The translations under genes and the position numbers were made by a program. Under the pieces are notes generated by a model that had not been told where the DNA came from, did no database searches, and was given only the letters and a program-made list of their open reading frames with translations. A DNA stretch of 64,000 nt from Pseudoruegeria sp. SK021. GTDB lineage: Bacteria; Pseudomonadota; Alphaproteobacteria; Rhodobacterales; Rhodobacteraceae. The first letter of the stretch is position 1; each line of letters opens with the position of its first letter. The stretch lies in NCBI RefSeq assembly GCF_002119405.1, contig NZ_MTBG01000016.1:1-64000 (forward strand). The letters are read 5' to 3'. Positions 1-9,084 of this stretch are shown one piece after another.

Positions 1-201
1 ACGATAAACGGCCTATTCAAAGCTGAGGTCATTCATCGCCGTGGCCCCTGGCGCAGCTTTGAAGCCGTCGAATATGCCACCCTCGAATGGGTCGACTGGT
101 TCAACAATCGCCGCCTGCTGGAACCTATCGGGAATATCCCGCCCGCTGAGGCAGAAGCAAACTTCTATGCTGCTATGGAAAGATCAGATATGGCCGCGTA
201 A
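1..201 (+). pseudogene. IS3-family transposase OrfB, C-terminal end (cut by window edge)
   Basis: The first frame is open from base 1 to a TAA at 199-201 and encodes 66 residues with the typical tail of IS3-family OrfB integrases: a WRSFEAVEYATLEWVDWFNN stretch followed by RRLLEPIGNIPPAE. This is the end of the DDE integrase domain, after the catalytic glutamate region. The rest lies outside the window, so whether the element is intact cannot be judged. It is followed at 216-240 by what looks like the right terminal inverted repeat. Confidence 0.85.
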
Positions 202-215
202 CTAAGACAATTCAG

Positions 216-240
216 CCTCCGGCAAACCCGGCGCGGTTCA
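216..240. repeat. Probable right terminal inverted repeat of the IS3-family element
   Basis: The bases just after the OrfB stop, read on the minus strand, begin TGAACCGCGCCGGGTTTGCC. This matches the general pattern of IS3-family ends, which start with TGA and a GC-rich block. The assignment is by position and pattern only, because the left end is outside the window. Bases 241 to about 325 after it hold no recognisable gene and are unassigned mobile-element debris. Confidence 0.6.
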
Positions 241-326
241 TGGCGGTTGCGTAGCAAAGGCGGAAATCCACTTAGAAAACGACCCCGTCCTGTTCAGAAA
301 AACGGCAACACTTCTGTCGTCGGTCA

Positions 327-477
327 TCTCACCGGCATGGGCGCGGAGCAGCACAGCCAGTTCAGCCTCCACCGCCTGCTGGATCAGGGTGCGCGCGCCA
401 GAGCGAAGCAGTTCGGTCAGCGGATCACGTGATAATCCAGATGGATCGGGCAAGCTTGGAATGCTAGTCTGGGTCAT
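327..477 (-). pseudogene. IS256-family (mutator-type) transposase, N-terminal fragment
   Basis: Read on the minus strand from the ATG at 475-477, the frame gives about 50 residues that look like an IS256-family transposase N-terminus: DPLTELLRSGARTLIQQAVE, then AELAVLLRAHAGE. After that the frame passes into unrelated residues and stops at 238. Full-length members have about 400 residues, so most of the gene is missing. The element was apparently broken by other insertions, the last being the IS3 element. Bases 478 to about 577 look like its left non-coding end. Confidence 0.7.
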
Positions 478-636
478 ACGGCATATCATTTTCTCTGCGG
501 AGAACTGACGGCGTCTTCAACACCGCCATGATATGCAGCCCTCACGGGCCATCACCAACTTTTAGCTATTTCTCAGGGAGAGCGGTGTTGATAGCGTGCC
601 AATCGGCCTCTGAGGCGATCGTATCATCGATACAGC
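478..636. other. Residual IS256-type left end and intergenic DNA
   Basis: This stretch carries the leader that normally precedes IS256-type transposases in this group, with the apparent element end near 560-577. It then continues into ordinary intergenic sequence downstream of the minus-strand M14 amidase gene. I see no gene in it. Confidence 0.4.
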
Positions 637-1680
637 TTAGATGATTTCGTCTTCATCAAACAGAGGATCTGCGCTGAGTTGTGTGGCCATGTCACCGATC
701 GTTTCTTCGTTCTGATCGGGCCGAGATACGGTTGCAATATGAAACAGGCCGTCGCCTTCATTCACGATTGGAAGGTTTGATCGGCCGATGATCAAGCCGG
801 ACTCGGTCGCGACCAAGTCGCTTTCCACCTCGCCGAATGGATCTGAGACCACCCCAAGCAAATCGCCCTGATGGACGGCTTCGCCTGTGGTCTTGTACAT
901 CCGCACCAGGCCACCTGCTGGCGCTCGCATCCAAGAACTGGACGTGGCTTTGATCGGCGCCGAGGTTGGTCGGGCGATGCCTTTTGCTGGCACCATATCG
1001 AGCTTACGCATTACCCGAAGGATGCCGCTGACGCCGGATCGGACCGCAAATTCATCAAAGCGCAAGCCTTCACCAGCTTCAAACAGAAGCATGTCGACTC
1101 CCTCTTTTTGAGCCGCTTGGCGCATGGAGCCTTCACGCAAGGGGGCGGTGAGGATGACCGGGGCACCAAAGGCTTCCGCCAGTTCCATTGTCTCGGGTTT
1201 TGATGGCGAAACGCGGATTTGCGGCAAATTGGTCCGGTGGATCGCGGCGGAGTGCAGGTCGATGCCGAAATCCGATCTGGCGACGATCTCGACCATGAAG
1301 AGCCGGGCCAGTCGCGCGGCCAGCGATCCTTTCGGACTGCCGGGGAAAGACCGATTCAGGTCGCGCCGGTCTGGTAGATATCGGGAATGGTTCAGAAATC
1401 CGAACGTGTTCACGATCGGAGCAATCAACAATGTCCCCTTGAGATTGTCGAGCGAGGGCGCCCGCATCAGCCGCCGTGCGATTTCCACGCCGATGACCTC
1501 ATCGCCATGTACCGCCGCGCTGACAAACATCGTCGGCCCGGGCCGGCGCCCATGCACCACATGCACGGAAATTGACACCGGCGTGTGATCTGACAGAACA
1601 CTAACCGGAAGTTCAACTGTCCGACGCGCGCCGGGTGCGACCCGTTTTGTGCCGATTTGAAACGGGGCGCGATCTTGCAT
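637..1680 (-). CDS. Succinylglutamate desuccinylase/aspartoacylase-family (M14-like) zinc hydrolase
   Basis: A 347-residue protein of the AstE/AspA branch of the M14 zinc-carboxypeptidase fold. Near residues 55-62 it has the zinc-binding motif HGDE (in SAAVHGDEVIG). A DRRDLNRSFPG block near residue 105 matches the family's substrate-binding RDxNR motif, and DLHSAA near residue 140 supplies the third zinc ligand. The C-terminal third (MRAPAGGLVRMYKTTGEAVH) is a lipoyl-like beta barrel seen in bacterial members. The start abuts the stop of the RimK-like gene with no spacer, so the two are almost certainly co-translated. Members hydrolyse N-acyl amino acids or amide-linked tails. The pairing suggests it removes, or prepares substrates for, what the ligase adds. 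The exact substrate is unknown. Confidence 0.85.
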   Translation of the reverse strand: MQDRAPFQIGTKRVAPGARRTVELPVSVLSDHTPVSISVHVVHGRRPGPTMFVSAAVHGDEVIGVEIARRLMRAPSLDNLKGTLLIAPIVNTFGFLNHSRYLPDRRDLNRSFPGSPKGSLAARLARLFMVEIVARSDFGIDLHSAAIHRTNLPQIRVSPSKPETMELAEAFGAPVILTAPLREGSMRQAAQKEGVDMLLFEAGEGLRFDEFAVRSGVSGILRVMRKLDMVPAKGIARPTSAPIKATSSSWMRAPAGGLVRMYKTTGEAVHQGDLLGVVSDPFGEVESDLVATESGLIIGRSNLPIVNEGDGLFHIATVSRPDQNEETIGDMATQLSADPLFDEDEII

Positions 1681-2586
1681 TCAGCCTTTTCCTCGGGTTT
1701 TGGTCTTGTTCGGGCGCGCGTTGCCTTCCAGATATTCGATGATCTTACCGGCCACGTCTATCCCCGTTGCCTTCTCAACCCCTTCAAGACCGGGGGTGGA
1801 GTTCACTTCCATCACCACCGGCCCATGGTTCGAGCGCAGCATATCAACCCCGCACACATTCAATCCCATGGCGCGCGCAGATCGGATCGCGGTCGAGCGT
1901 TCTTCGGGCGAGATTTTGATCGCAGCCGCGCTGCCACCACGATGCAGGTTGGATCGGAATTCCCCTTCAGCGCCGGTCCGCTTCATTGCGGCGATGACCT
2001 TGCCTCCGACCACAAGGGCACGAATGTCGGTGCCGCCGGCTTCCTTGATAAATTCCTGCACCAGAACGTGGACATTGGCGCCGCGGAACGCTTCGATGAC
2101 CGATTTGGCCGAACGGTCGGTATCTGCCAACACCACGCCGATGCCTTGGGTCCCTTCCAGCAGTTTGACCACAAGCGGCGCACCGCCGGCCAGCTTCAAG
2201 ACCTCTTCCGTTTGTTTCGGGTCATTGGCAAAGGTTGTCACCGGCAGGCCGATGCCCTCACGCGCCAGAAGCTGCATCGAGCGCAACTTGTCGCGGGACC
2301 GACCGATGGCCACTGATTCGTTCAGGGGGAACACACCCTGCATCTCGAACTGGCGCAAAACGGCGGTGCCATAGAAGGTGACCGATGCGCCGATCCGCGG
2401 GATTACGGCGTCAAACGTCGGCAGTTTCTCACCATTGTAGTACACATCTGGCCGCCGACTGGCGATATTCATGTAACATTGTAAGGTGTTGATGATTGTT
2501 AGCTCATGACCGCGCTCTTCAGCGGCGGCTTTCAGGCGCTGGTGCGAGTAGAGTTTGGCGTTGACGGCCAGCATTGCAATTTTCAT
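1681..2586 (-). CDS. rimK: RimK-like ATP-grasp glutamate ligase
   Basis: A 301-residue protein of the RimK family, which uses ATP to ligate glutamate to the C-terminus of ribosomal protein S6 or makes poly-glutamate and related amide bonds. It has the RimK N-terminal domain ([18 protein letters not shown]) and an ATP-grasp fold with [15 protein letters not shown] near residue 140. The metal-binding end is [20 protein letters not shown] near residue 260. I chose the ATG at 2584-2586 over an upstream in-frame ATG because a GGGAG site lies just before it and the family begins MKIA. It is followed without a gap by an M14-type amidase. Many bacterial rimK loci also carry a zinc protease (RimB), which is not seen here. 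S6 modification is the best guess, but small-molecule ligation cannot be excluded. Confidence 0.85.
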   Translation of the reverse strand: MKIAMLAVNAKLYSHQRLKAAAEERGHELTIINTLQCYMNIASRRPDVYYNGEKLPTFDAVIPRIGASVTFYGTAVLRQFEMQGVFPLNESVAIGRSRDKLRSMQLLAREGIGLPVTTFANDPKQTEEVLKLAGGAPLVVKLLEGTQGIGVVLADTDRSAKSVIEAFRGANVHVLVQEFIKEAGGTDIRALVVGGKVIAAMKRTGAEGEFRSNLHRGGSAAAIKISPEERSTAIRSARAMGLNVCGVDMLRSNHGPVVMEVNSTPGLEGVEKATGIDVAGKIIEYLEGNARPNKTKTRGKG

Positions 2587-2647
2587 CGGATACTCCCTGC
2601 GCTTTGGTGTCGGTATGCCTGAGAATGCAGACAACAGGAAGCCCGGC

Positions 2648-3409
2648 TTATAGGTAGCCGGCGCCGCGGAAGCTGAGTTCCCGGGATTTTCCGATGATCA
2701 GATGGTCGTGTAACGACAGGCCCAGCACCTCTGCCGCTTCTTGGATGCGCCCCGTCATGGCGATGTCGGCATCCGATGGGGTCGGGTCTCCCGATGGATG
2801 ATTGTGGACGAGAATCAAGGCTGATGCGTTCAGTTCAAGCGCCCGCTTCACCACTTCGCGTGGATAAACCGGCACGTGGTCAACCGTGCCGCGCGCCTGT
2901 TCTTCGTCGGCGATCAAGACGTTCTTTCGATCAAGGTAAAGGACGCGGAACTGTTCGGTTTCGAGGTGGGACATCGTGGTGTGACAATAATCCAGCACCG
3001 CATCCCAGCTGGAAATCACCGGCTTTTTCATGACCTTGGACCGGGCCATGCGATGGGTCGCCGCCTCTGTGATCTTCAGCTCAAGAATTACGGCATCGCC
3101 CACGCCGCGGACTTGCATCAACCGATCTTTCGGTGCGGACAATACCCGGGCAAAATCGCCGAATTCTTCCAGCAGGCGGCGTGCCACCGGTTTCACGTCA
3201 CAGCGGGGCAGGGCGCGGAACAACAGAAGTTCCAACAGTTCGTAATCAGGCATCGCCTGCCCGCCGCCAGTGAGAAAGCGTTCCCGCAGCCGTTGCCGGT
3301 GATCTTTGATATATGACGGGAGCTTTCGACCGCGCGGGTCGGTGATAACCAGTTCCTGCCCCTCGAACAGGGGCAGGAACGGTTCGTTGAAGGCGCGCGG
3401 GTCGGTCAT
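2648..3409 (-). CDS. radC: RadC-family JAB-domain protein
   Basis: A 253-residue protein with the RadC layout: an N-terminal helix-hairpin-helix region ([15 protein letters not shown], then [14 protein letters not shown]) and a C-terminal JAB/MPN-type metal-binding domain. The metal motif is [15 protein letters not shown] near residue 205, followed by LHDHLIIG. The historical link to recombination repair in E. coli is weak, and the biochemical role of chromosomal RadC proteins remains uncertain. It lies between the rimK pair and dnaJ on the same strand, with 48 bases before dnaJ's stop. Length and motifs are normal. Confidence 0.9.
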   Translation of the reverse strand: MTDPRAFNEPFLPLFEGQELVITDPRGRKLPSYIKDHRQRLRERFLTGGGQAMPDYELLELLLFRALPRCDVKPVARRLLEEFGDFARVLSAPKDRLMQVRGVGDAVILELKITEAATHRMARSKVMKKPVISSWDAVLDYCHTTMSHLETEQFRVLYLDRKNVLIADEEQARGTVDHVPVYPREVVKRALELNASALILVHNHPSGDPTPSDADIAMTGRIQEAAEVLGLSLHDHLIIGKSRELSFRGAGYL

Positions 3410-3457
3410 GGGCCGACCCTGTGCAATTTTACTAAATTTAGAGTTAAGCGTACTGCC

Positions 3458-4603
3458 TTAACTCTTCATTCCGTCCCAAAAGCCTTTGACCTTCGAAAAG
3501 AAGCTGGACGCTTCGGGATGGTTGTCTTCGCTGAGTTTGTCGAACTCACGCAGCAAGTCCTTCTGACGCGATGTCAGATTGACCGGAGTTTCTACTGCCA
3601 GTTCGATGAACATGTCCCCAGACGGTCCACCGCGCAGGGCGGGCATCCCCTTATGGCGAAGGCGCATCTGACGGCCAGATTGGCTGCCGGATGGGATTTT
3701 CACCCGGCTTCTGCCGCCATCGATGGTCGGAACCTCGATATCGCCGCCCAATGCTGCCGAGGCCATAGATACCGGAACCCGGCAGAACAGGTTGATGCCG
3801 TCCCGTTGGAACAGGGCGTGCTCCGCCACCTCTAGGAAGATGTAGAGGTCGCCGGTCGGCCCGCCGCGCATTCCGGCTTCGCCTTCGCCGGCAAGGCGGA
3901 TGCGGGTGCCGGTCTCGACCCCGGGTGGGATGTTGACAGACAGCGCCCGGTCGCGTTCCACCCGCCCTTGGCCGTGGCAGACGTCGCAGGGGTTCTTGAT
4001 GATCTGGCCCAGCCCCGAACAGGTCGGACAGGTCCGTTCCACCGTGAAAAAGCCCTGCTGTGCCCGGACCTTCCCCATTCCCGAGCAGGTCGGGCAGGTG
4101 ACGGGTTCAGACCCGCCCTCGGCGCCGGTGCCGTTACAGCCGGTGCAACTGACCGCCGAAGGGACGTTGATGGTCTTTTGCATCCCACGAAACGCGTCTT
4201 CCAGCGTAATCCGCAAGTTATACCGCAGGTCAGAACCGCGCGACGCACGTTGCCGGTTGCCGCCGCCGCGTCCGCCACCCATGAAATCGCCGAACAGATC
4301 GTCGAACACGTCCGAGAATGCCGAAGTGAAGTCGCCTTGTTGGCCCGGTCGGCCTCGGCCGCCGCCACCCATTCCACCTTCAAAGGCCGCGTGGCCGAAG
4401 CGGTCATAGGCCGCCTTCTTCTCAGCGTCCTTTAAGACCTCGTAAGCCTCGTTCGCCTCTTTGAAGCGCGACTCAGCCTGCGGATTGTCGGCGTTGCGGT
4501 CTGGGTGGTGCTCCATCGCTTTGCTGCGATAAGCGCGTTTTATTTCCTCGGGTGTCGCCGCTTTGGTAACCCCAAGTACTTCGTAATAGTCACGTTTTGC
4601 CAT
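3458..4603 (-). CDS. dnaJ: Chaperone protein DnaJ
   Basis: A 381-residue type I J-protein that stimulates DnaK ATPase and delivers unfolded clients. The order is complete. The J domain contains HPDRNADNP near residue 33. A Gly/Phe-rich linker ([17 protein letters not shown]) follows. The zinc-finger domain has four CxxCxGxG repeats ([32 protein letters not shown]) near residues 140-215. The C-terminal substrate-binding domains end the protein. It sits 72 bases downstream of dnaK on the same strand, the common dnaK-dnaJ operon. A strong hairpin lies in the gap and may set the dnaK:dnaJ ratio. Confidence 0.97.
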   Translation of the reverse strand: MAKRDYYEVLGVTKAATPEEIKRAYRSKAMEHHPDRNADNPQAESRFKEANEAYEVLKDAEKKAAYDRFGHAAFEGGMGGGGRGRPGQQGDFTSAFSDVFDDLFGDFMGGGRGGGNRQRASRGSDLRYNLRITLEDAFRGMQKTINVPSAVSCTGCNGTGAEGGSEPVTCPTCSGMGKVRAQQGFFTVERTCPTCSGLGQIIKNPCDVCHGQGRVERDRALSVNIPPGVETGTRIRLAGEGEAGMRGGPTGDLYIFLEVAEHALFQRDGINLFCRVPVSMASAALGGDIEVPTIDGGRSRVKIPSGSQSGRQMRLRHKGMPALRGGPSGDMFIELAVETPVNLTSRQKDLLREFDKLSEDNHPEASSFFSKVKGFWDGMKS

Positions 4604-4630
4604 GTGCGCATGTCCTCGTGAAAACGCAGA

Positions 4631-4657
4631 ACCGGCCCCGTCTAGGACGAGGCCGGT
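4631..4657 (-). terminator. Hairpin in the dnaK-dnaJ gap (attenuator or partial terminator)
   Basis: Twelve-base arms with one mismatch (ACCGGCCCCGTC and GACGAGGCCGGT) flank a three-base loop between the dnaK stop and the dnaJ start. On the minus (transcribed) strand it is followed by only a weak T-rich stretch. I therefore read it as a leaky terminator or mRNA-processing structure that lowers dnaJ relative to dnaK, not a full stop. Confidence 0.55.
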
Positions 4658-4675
4658 CTACGCATGTCACCGCGC

Positions 4676-6592
4676 TTAGGAGGCGCGCTTGTTGTCGTCC
4701 AGGTCTTCGAAGTCGGCATCGACGATATCGTCGTCAACGCCACCGGGCTCTTCCGTGTCACGGGCTTCTTCGCCTGCGTCCTGCTGCTGCGCTTTATAGA
4801 TCGCTTCACCCAGCTTCATGGAGGCTTCGGTCACGTTCTGGATGCCCGATTTGATCTTAGAGACATTTTCAGTCTCCAGATTTTCCTCGAGTGCCCCGAT
4901 CGCCAGTTCGATTGCCTCAACCGTGGTTGGATCAACCTTGTCAGCGTGCTCTTCCATCGCTTTCTTGGTCGAGTGGATCAGGCTTTCGGCTTGGTTCTTG
5001 GCTTCCACCAGTTCCTTGCGCTCTTTATCCGACTCGGCGTTGGCTTCGGCATCGCGCACCATTTGGTCGATCTCGGAATCGGTCAGACCGCCCGACGCCT
5101 GAATGGTGATCTTTTGCTCTTTGCCGGTGCCCTTGTCCTTGGCGCCCACAGCAACGATGCCGTCCGCGTTGATGTCGAAGGTGACTTCGATCTGCGGCAT
5201 GCCGCGCGGTGCGGGCGGGATTTGCTCAAGGTTGAACTGACCCAACATCTTGTTGTCGGCAGCCATTTCCCGCTCGCCTTGGAAGACGCGAATGGTCACG
5301 GCGTTCTGGTTGTCTTCCGCGGTCGAGAAAATCTGCGACTTCTTGGTCGGGATCGTCGTGTTGCGGTCGATCAAGCGGGTGAAAACACCGCCCAGAGTTT
5401 CGATGCCCAAAGACAGCGGCGTCACGTCCAACAGAACCACGTCCTTGACGTCGCCCTGAAGCACACCAGCCTGAATTGCGGCACCAAGTGCCACGACTTC
5501 GTCCGGGTTCACACCTTTATGGGGCTCTTTGCCGAAGAATTTGGTCACTTCTTCCATGACCTTCGGCATCCGGGTCATCCCGCCGACCAGAACGACTTCG
5601 TCGATATCCTTGATGGTCATGCCGGCATCTTTCAGCGCGGCTTGGCAGGGCTTGATCGACGCTTTGATCAGGTCACCAACCAGCGACTCCAGCTTGGCAC
5701 GGGTCAGTTTCATGACCATGTGCAGCGGCTGGCCGCCATTGGGGGCCATCGAGATGAACGGCTGGTTGATTTCGGTCTGCTGGCTGGACGACAGTTCGAT
5801 CTTGGCCTTTTCGGCAGCTTCTTTCAGCCGCTGAAGGGCCATCTTGTCTTTGGTCAGGTCGACGCCGTTCTCTTTTTTGAACTCGCCTGCCAGATAGTTG
5901 ACGATGCGCATGTCGAAGTCTTCGCCGCCAAGGAACGTGTCCCCGTTGGTTGATTTCACTTCGAACAGGCCGTCGTCGATTTCCAGAATGGTGACGTCAA
6001 ACGTACCGCCGCCAAGGTCGTAGACCGCGATCGTCTTGGTCTCTTTCTTGTCGAGGCCGTAAGCCAAGGCCGCTGCCGTCGGCTCGTTAATGATGCGCAG
6101 GACTTCCAGACCGGCGATCTTGCCAGCGTCTTTGGTCGCCTGACGCTGTGCGTCGTTGAAATAGGCCGGAACCGTGATGACGGCCTGAGTGACTTCTTCA
6201 CCGAGGTAGCTTTCGGCAGTTTCTTTCATCTTCTGAAGGATGAAGGCCGAGATTTGCGAGGGCGAGTATTTTTCGCCACGCGCTTCAACCCATGCGTCAC
6301 CATTGCCGCCGTCGACCAGCTCAAACGGCAAGTTCTTCTTGTCTTTGGCGATGTCCGCGTCATCAAACCGGCGGCCGATGAGACGCTTGACGGCGAATAC
6401 GGTGTTTTCCGGGTTGGTCACGGCCTGACGTTTTGCAGGTTGACCGACCAGACGTTCGCTGTCGGTGAATGCCACGATGGATGGGGTCGTACGTGCCCCT
6501 TCTGCGTTCTCGATGACCCGTCCTTGCGACCCGTCCATGATGGCGACGCAAGAATTGGTGGTCCCAAGATCGATACCGATGACTTTAGCCAT
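4676..6592 (-). CDS. dnaK: Chaperone protein DnaK (Hsp70)
   Basis: A 638-residue Hsp70. It begins [20 protein letters not shown] (phosphate-1 loop), has [17 protein letters not shown] and [14 protein letters not shown] in the ATPase domain, and the linker [18 protein letters not shown] before the substrate-binding domain. The acidic tail [15 protein letters not shown] is typical. The open frame extends 56 codons upstream, but the MAKV start at 6590-6592 matches the family and the extension has no Hsp70 similarity. A candidate heat-shock (RpoH) promoter lies about 105-130 bases upstream, and dnaJ follows downstream. Confidence 0.97.
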   Translation of the reverse strand: MAKVIGIDLGTTNSCVAIMDGSQGRVIENAEGARTTPSIVAFTDSERLVGQPAKRQAVTNPENTVFAVKRLIGRRFDDADIAKDKKNLPFELVDGGNGDAWVEARGEKYSPSQISAFILQKMKETAESYLGEEVTQAVITVPAYFNDAQRQATKDAGKIAGLEVLRIINEPTAAALAYGLDKKETKTIAVYDLGGGTFDVTILEIDDGLFEVKSTNGDTFLGGEDFDMRIVNYLAGEFKKENGVDLTKDKMALQRLKEAAEKAKIELSSSQQTEINQPFISMAPNGGQPLHMVMKLTRAKLESLVGDLIKASIKPCQAALKDAGMTIKDIDEVVLVGGMTRMPKVMEEVTKFFGKEPHKGVNPDEVVALGAAIQAGVLQGDVKDVVLLDVTPLSLGIETLGGVFTRLIDRNTTIPTKKSQIFSTAEDNQNAVTIRVFQGEREMAADNKMLGQFNLEQIPPAPRGMPQIEVTFDINADGIVAVGAKDKGTGKEQKITIQASGGLTDSEIDQMVRDAEANAESDKERKELVEAKNQAESLIHSTKKAMEEHADKVDPTTVEAIELAIGALEENLETENVSKIKSGIQNVTEASMKLGEAIYKAQQQDAGEEARDTEEPGGVDDDIVDADFEDLDDNKRAS

Positions 6593-6667
6593 TATCTGAA
6601 CCTTCTCTTTCGGCGATATTAGGAGGAGGGCCCAGTCGATGCGGCACCACTCCTCGATCCCATGAAT

Positions 6668-6683
6668 GCCGGGTCTACCCGGC
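6668..6683 (-). other. Short perfect hairpin in the dnaK leader
   Basis: GCCGGGT-CT-ACCCGGC is a 7-base perfect inverted repeat with a two-base centre, between the candidate RpoH promoter and the dnaK start. It could be a leader RNA structure or a protein-binding palindrome. I see no match to known thermosensor (ROSE) layouts. Confidence 0.4.
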
Positions 6684-6695
6684 GAACTGCGGGAT

Positions 6696-6724
6696 ATATA
6701 AGTGGGTGGTCTGGCACCTGCAAG
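6696..6724 (-). promoter_or_regulatory. Candidate RpoH (heat-shock) promoter of dnaK
   Basis: On the minus strand CTTG (rc of 6721-6724) is followed after 18 bases by CTTATAT (rc of 6696-6702). This fits the alphaproteobacterial heat-shock sigma-factor pattern of CTTG, about 17-18 bases, then a CYTATNT-like -10. Position upstream of dnaK supports it. The same 190-base region serves the divergent alkB. Confidence 0.45.
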
Positions 6725-6783
6725 CCGCAGGGCCGAGACGAAAGATCGATTTTTACCCATTGCAGCACCAAAGGAGGCGAAAC

Positions 6784-7404
6784 ATGCAGATCGGTTCCGA
6801 AAAAAACGCGGTCGATCTCAACGGGGTCCGGGTGATGCCGGCCGTTCTTGGGCCAGAGGAACAGGCCGCTATTGTCGCAGATATCCGGCAGGTGTGCGCG
6901 CAGGCCCCTTTGATGCGGCTTGAAACCGCGCGCGGAAAAAAGATGTCAGTGCGGATGACCGCAGCAGGGCAATTTGGCTGGGTCTCTGACCCGCGCGGAT
7001 ATCGGTATCAGGGGCATCACCCGGCAGGAATGCCCTGGCCACCGATCCCGGAAACGGTGCTTGCGGTCTGGCGGGCGCTGTCAGGGACGGAACGCCAGCC
7101 AGAATGTTGCTTGGTGAATTTTTACGGCGAAGGGGCGCGGCTTGGGCTGCATCAGGATCGCGACGAAGCCGATCTGACGCAGCCCGTCCTGTCAATTTCG
7201 TTGGGTGATGAGGGGTTGTTTCGCGTGGGAGGTCTGGAACGCGGTGGGTCGACGCGCTCGGTTTGGCTTCGGTCCGGCGATGTTGTGGTCCTAGAGGGGG
7301 CTGGTCGGTTGGCGTATCACGGGGTTGATCGGATTCGGTTTGGATCGTCTCGGTTGCTGCCACAGGGTGGGCGCCTGAACCTCACCCTGCGGGTGGTCAC
7401 GTAA
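6784..7404 (+). CDS. alkB: AlkB-type DNA/RNA alkylation-repair dioxygenase
   Basis: A 206-residue Fe(II)/2-oxoglutarate dioxygenase that oxidatively removes methyl groups from 1-methyladenine and 3-methylcytosine. The iron ligands are visible as the His and Asp of [20 protein letters not shown] near residue 120 and the distal His of [11 protein letters not shown] near residue 178. The 2-oxoglutarate-binding arginines are in [11 protein letters not shown] at the end. The start at 6784 follows a strong AAAGGAGG site; an upstream in-frame ATG lacks one. It is transcribed divergently from dnaK and ends 4 bases before the convergent SH3-protein gene. Confidence 0.93.
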   Translation: MQIGSEKNAVDLNGVRVMPAVLGPEEQAAIVADIRQVCAQAPLMRLETARGKKMSVRMTAAGQFGWVSDPRGYRYQGHHPAGMPWPPIPETVLAVWRALSGTERQPECCLVNFYGEGARLGLHQDRDEADLTQPVLSISLGDEGLFRVGGLERGGSTRSVWLRSGDVVVLEGAGRLAYHGVDRIRFGSSRLLPQGGRLNLTLRVVT

Positions 7405-7408
7405 GGTC

Positions 7409-8065
7409 TCACGGCGTGGTCAGGCTACAACATCCGCTATAAAGTTCTGGGGTGTCGCCGCGTTCCAGCAAAAACAGAATGGATAGGCCGAAGCTGCGAT
7501 CACTCATTCCATCGCTGCACATCTCATGCCGCAGGGTGAGCGTGCCTTGCACGGGCGGTTGCGGATCGCCGGTGCCGGTCAAGCGCGCCACGATGTCTCC
7601 CGACTGGCGCCCGATTGCCGTCGATTGAAACGTGACGCTGAATGGAATTTCGGGGTCGGGAAGCCGTTCAAATTCAGCGAAGGACCCGTTCGGAAAATTG
7701 AGACCCCAAAACGGCTCGGTGCCGTGGCACCGCATCGGGCTTGGCAGAGCCCCGGCAGGGCGGGGGGGCTGCGCCGACAAAAAGCGCGCATTGACCCAGC
7801 CTGTGGTCTCGCCGAAGGCCACGTGCACCCATGTGCCGCTGTCCGACAGACCTAAGCCTTCGATCCCGGTGCGCTGAGGGGGCAACGTCGTCAAAATCGG
7901 TGCGCTGGCATCCGGTTGCGCCCGGACGTTCAAGACATCATCGGCCGACACGCCCGTCACGTTGAAGAGGTTGGGAAAGCCAGAGTAGGTGGCTGCGGTC
8001 TCGGCCTGCGCCTGTGGGCAAGCGAGGAGAACGGCAATCAGAAGCGCGAAACTGCGGCGGGTCAT
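7409..8065 (-). CDS. Secreted SH3-domain protein with a COG3650-like C-terminal domain
   Basis: A 218-residue protein with a signal peptide (RRSFALLIAVLLACPQAQA). A bacterial SH3 domain spans about residues 38-100 (DDVLNVRAQPDASAPI, then GTWVHVAFGETTGWVNARFL). The C-terminal part has the conserved RCHGTEPFWGLNF and RHEMCSDGMSDRSFG blocks known from COG3650-type envelope proteins. SH3 domains of this kind often bind peptidoglycan, so a periplasmic role is likely. No enzymatic function is assigned. It converges with alkB and stands alone. Confidence 0.75.
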   Translation of the reverse strand: MTRRSFALLIAVLLACPQAQAETAATYSGFPNLFNVTGVSADDVLNVRAQPDASAPILTTLPPQRTGIEGLGLSDSGTWVHVAFGETTGWVNARFLSAQPPRPAGALPSPMRCHGTEPFWGLNFPNGSFAEFERLPDPEIPFSVTFQSTAIGRQSGDIVARLTGTGDPQPPVQGTLTLRHEMCSDGMSDRSFGLSILFLLERGDTPELYSGCCSLTTP

Positions 8066-8277
8066 GGGGGGCCTGTGCTGACGAATAGGGTACTGCCAGT
8101 TTAAGGGCGCGCGGTTCGGCTGACCAGCATCCTCTGGCTGTGGCGCTTAGTCTAGCTTACTATTGGGGGCGAATAGCGGTGAAGGACTTGCAGTTTCCCG
8201 AGCCGACCGGGATAACTGACGTTTGGGCGAAGGTGGCGATAAGGTCCCGGGCGCCCCGGCGTGCAGGAGTGTTCAGT

Positions 8278-9075
8278 GTGGACTTTGACAAACTTGAAAC
8301 AGTGATGCGGCGGCTGGCCCTTGAGGCCGGAGAGCTGATCATGGATATTTATAACAGCGCGGACTTCGAAGTCCGGGCCAAAAGTGACGACAGCCCGGTC
8401 ACGGCTGCGGATGAAACAGCCGATGCGCATATCTCCGCAGGATTGGCCGAAGCCTTTCCCGATATTTTGATCGTGACCGAGGAACAAGCCGGGACCCACG
8501 GAAAGTCGTCTGAGAATTTCTTGATTGTCGATCCGCTGGATGGGACTAAAGAATTCGTTCAGCGTCGGGGCGATTTCACGGTCAATATCGCCTATGTCGA
8601 AAGCGGCGTTCCGGTTCGGGGTGTCGTCTATGCCCCGGCGAAAGATCGGCTGTTTTACACCACCGCGTCGGGTGAGACGGTCGAAGAAACGGCGCCCTTC
8701 GACTGGAACGTCAAGGGTGAGACTGTGCCGGTTTCGGTGTCCCGGCCTGACAATTCGGCTTTGATGGTCGTGGCCTCGAAAAGTCACCGGGATGCGGCAA
8801 CGGACGCGTATATCGCCAAATATGATGTCGCCGACATGAAAAGCGCCGGCTCGTCCTTGAAGCTGTGTCTGGTGGCAACCGGCGAAGCCGATATCTATCC
8901 CCGGCTGGGCCGGACAATGGAATGGGATACCGCAGCTGGTCAGGCAGTTCTGATGGGCGCAGGCGGCAAGACGGTTCGGTTCGACACACACGAACCTTTG
9001 GTTTATGGCAAACCGGGATACGAGAACCCGTTTTTCATTGCCTACGCGCCGGGTGTTGATTTGAAACCAGCCTGA
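8278..9075 (+). CDS. cysQ: 3'(2'),5'-bisphosphate nucleotidase CysQ
   Basis: A 265-residue inositol-monophosphatase-family phosphatase that recycles 3'-phosphoadenosine 5'-phosphate from sulfate assimilation. Metal-binding motifs are present: SPVTAADETAD near residue 42, the first aspartate pair in IVDPLDGTKEFVQRRGDFTV near residue 85, and EWDTAAGQAVL near residue 215. I prefer the GTG at 8278, preceded by AGGAG at eight bases. The open frame continues 46 codons upstream without family similarity, and a second GTG at 8269 is also possible. kdsB follows after 9 bases. Confidence 0.92.
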   Translation: MDFDKLETVMRRLALEAGELIMDIYNSADFEVRAKSDDSPVTAADETADAHISAGLAEAFPDILIVTEEQAGTHGKSSENFLIVDPLDGTKEFVQRRGDFTVNIAYVESGVPVRGVVYAPAKDRLFYTTASGETVEETAPFDWNVKGETVPVSVSRPDNSALMVVASKSHRDAATDAYIAKYDVADMKSAGSSLKLCLVATGEADIYPRLGRTMEWDTAAGQAVLMGAGGKTVRFDTHEPLVYGKPGYENPFFIAYAPGVDLKPA

Positions 9076-9084
9076 AAGGGTCCC

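Noticed and set aside
4664-5953. A 429-codon open frame on the plus strand opposite dnaK
   Set aside because: It is the complement of a perfect DnaK gene; the open frame results from GC-rich third positions and the product matches no family.
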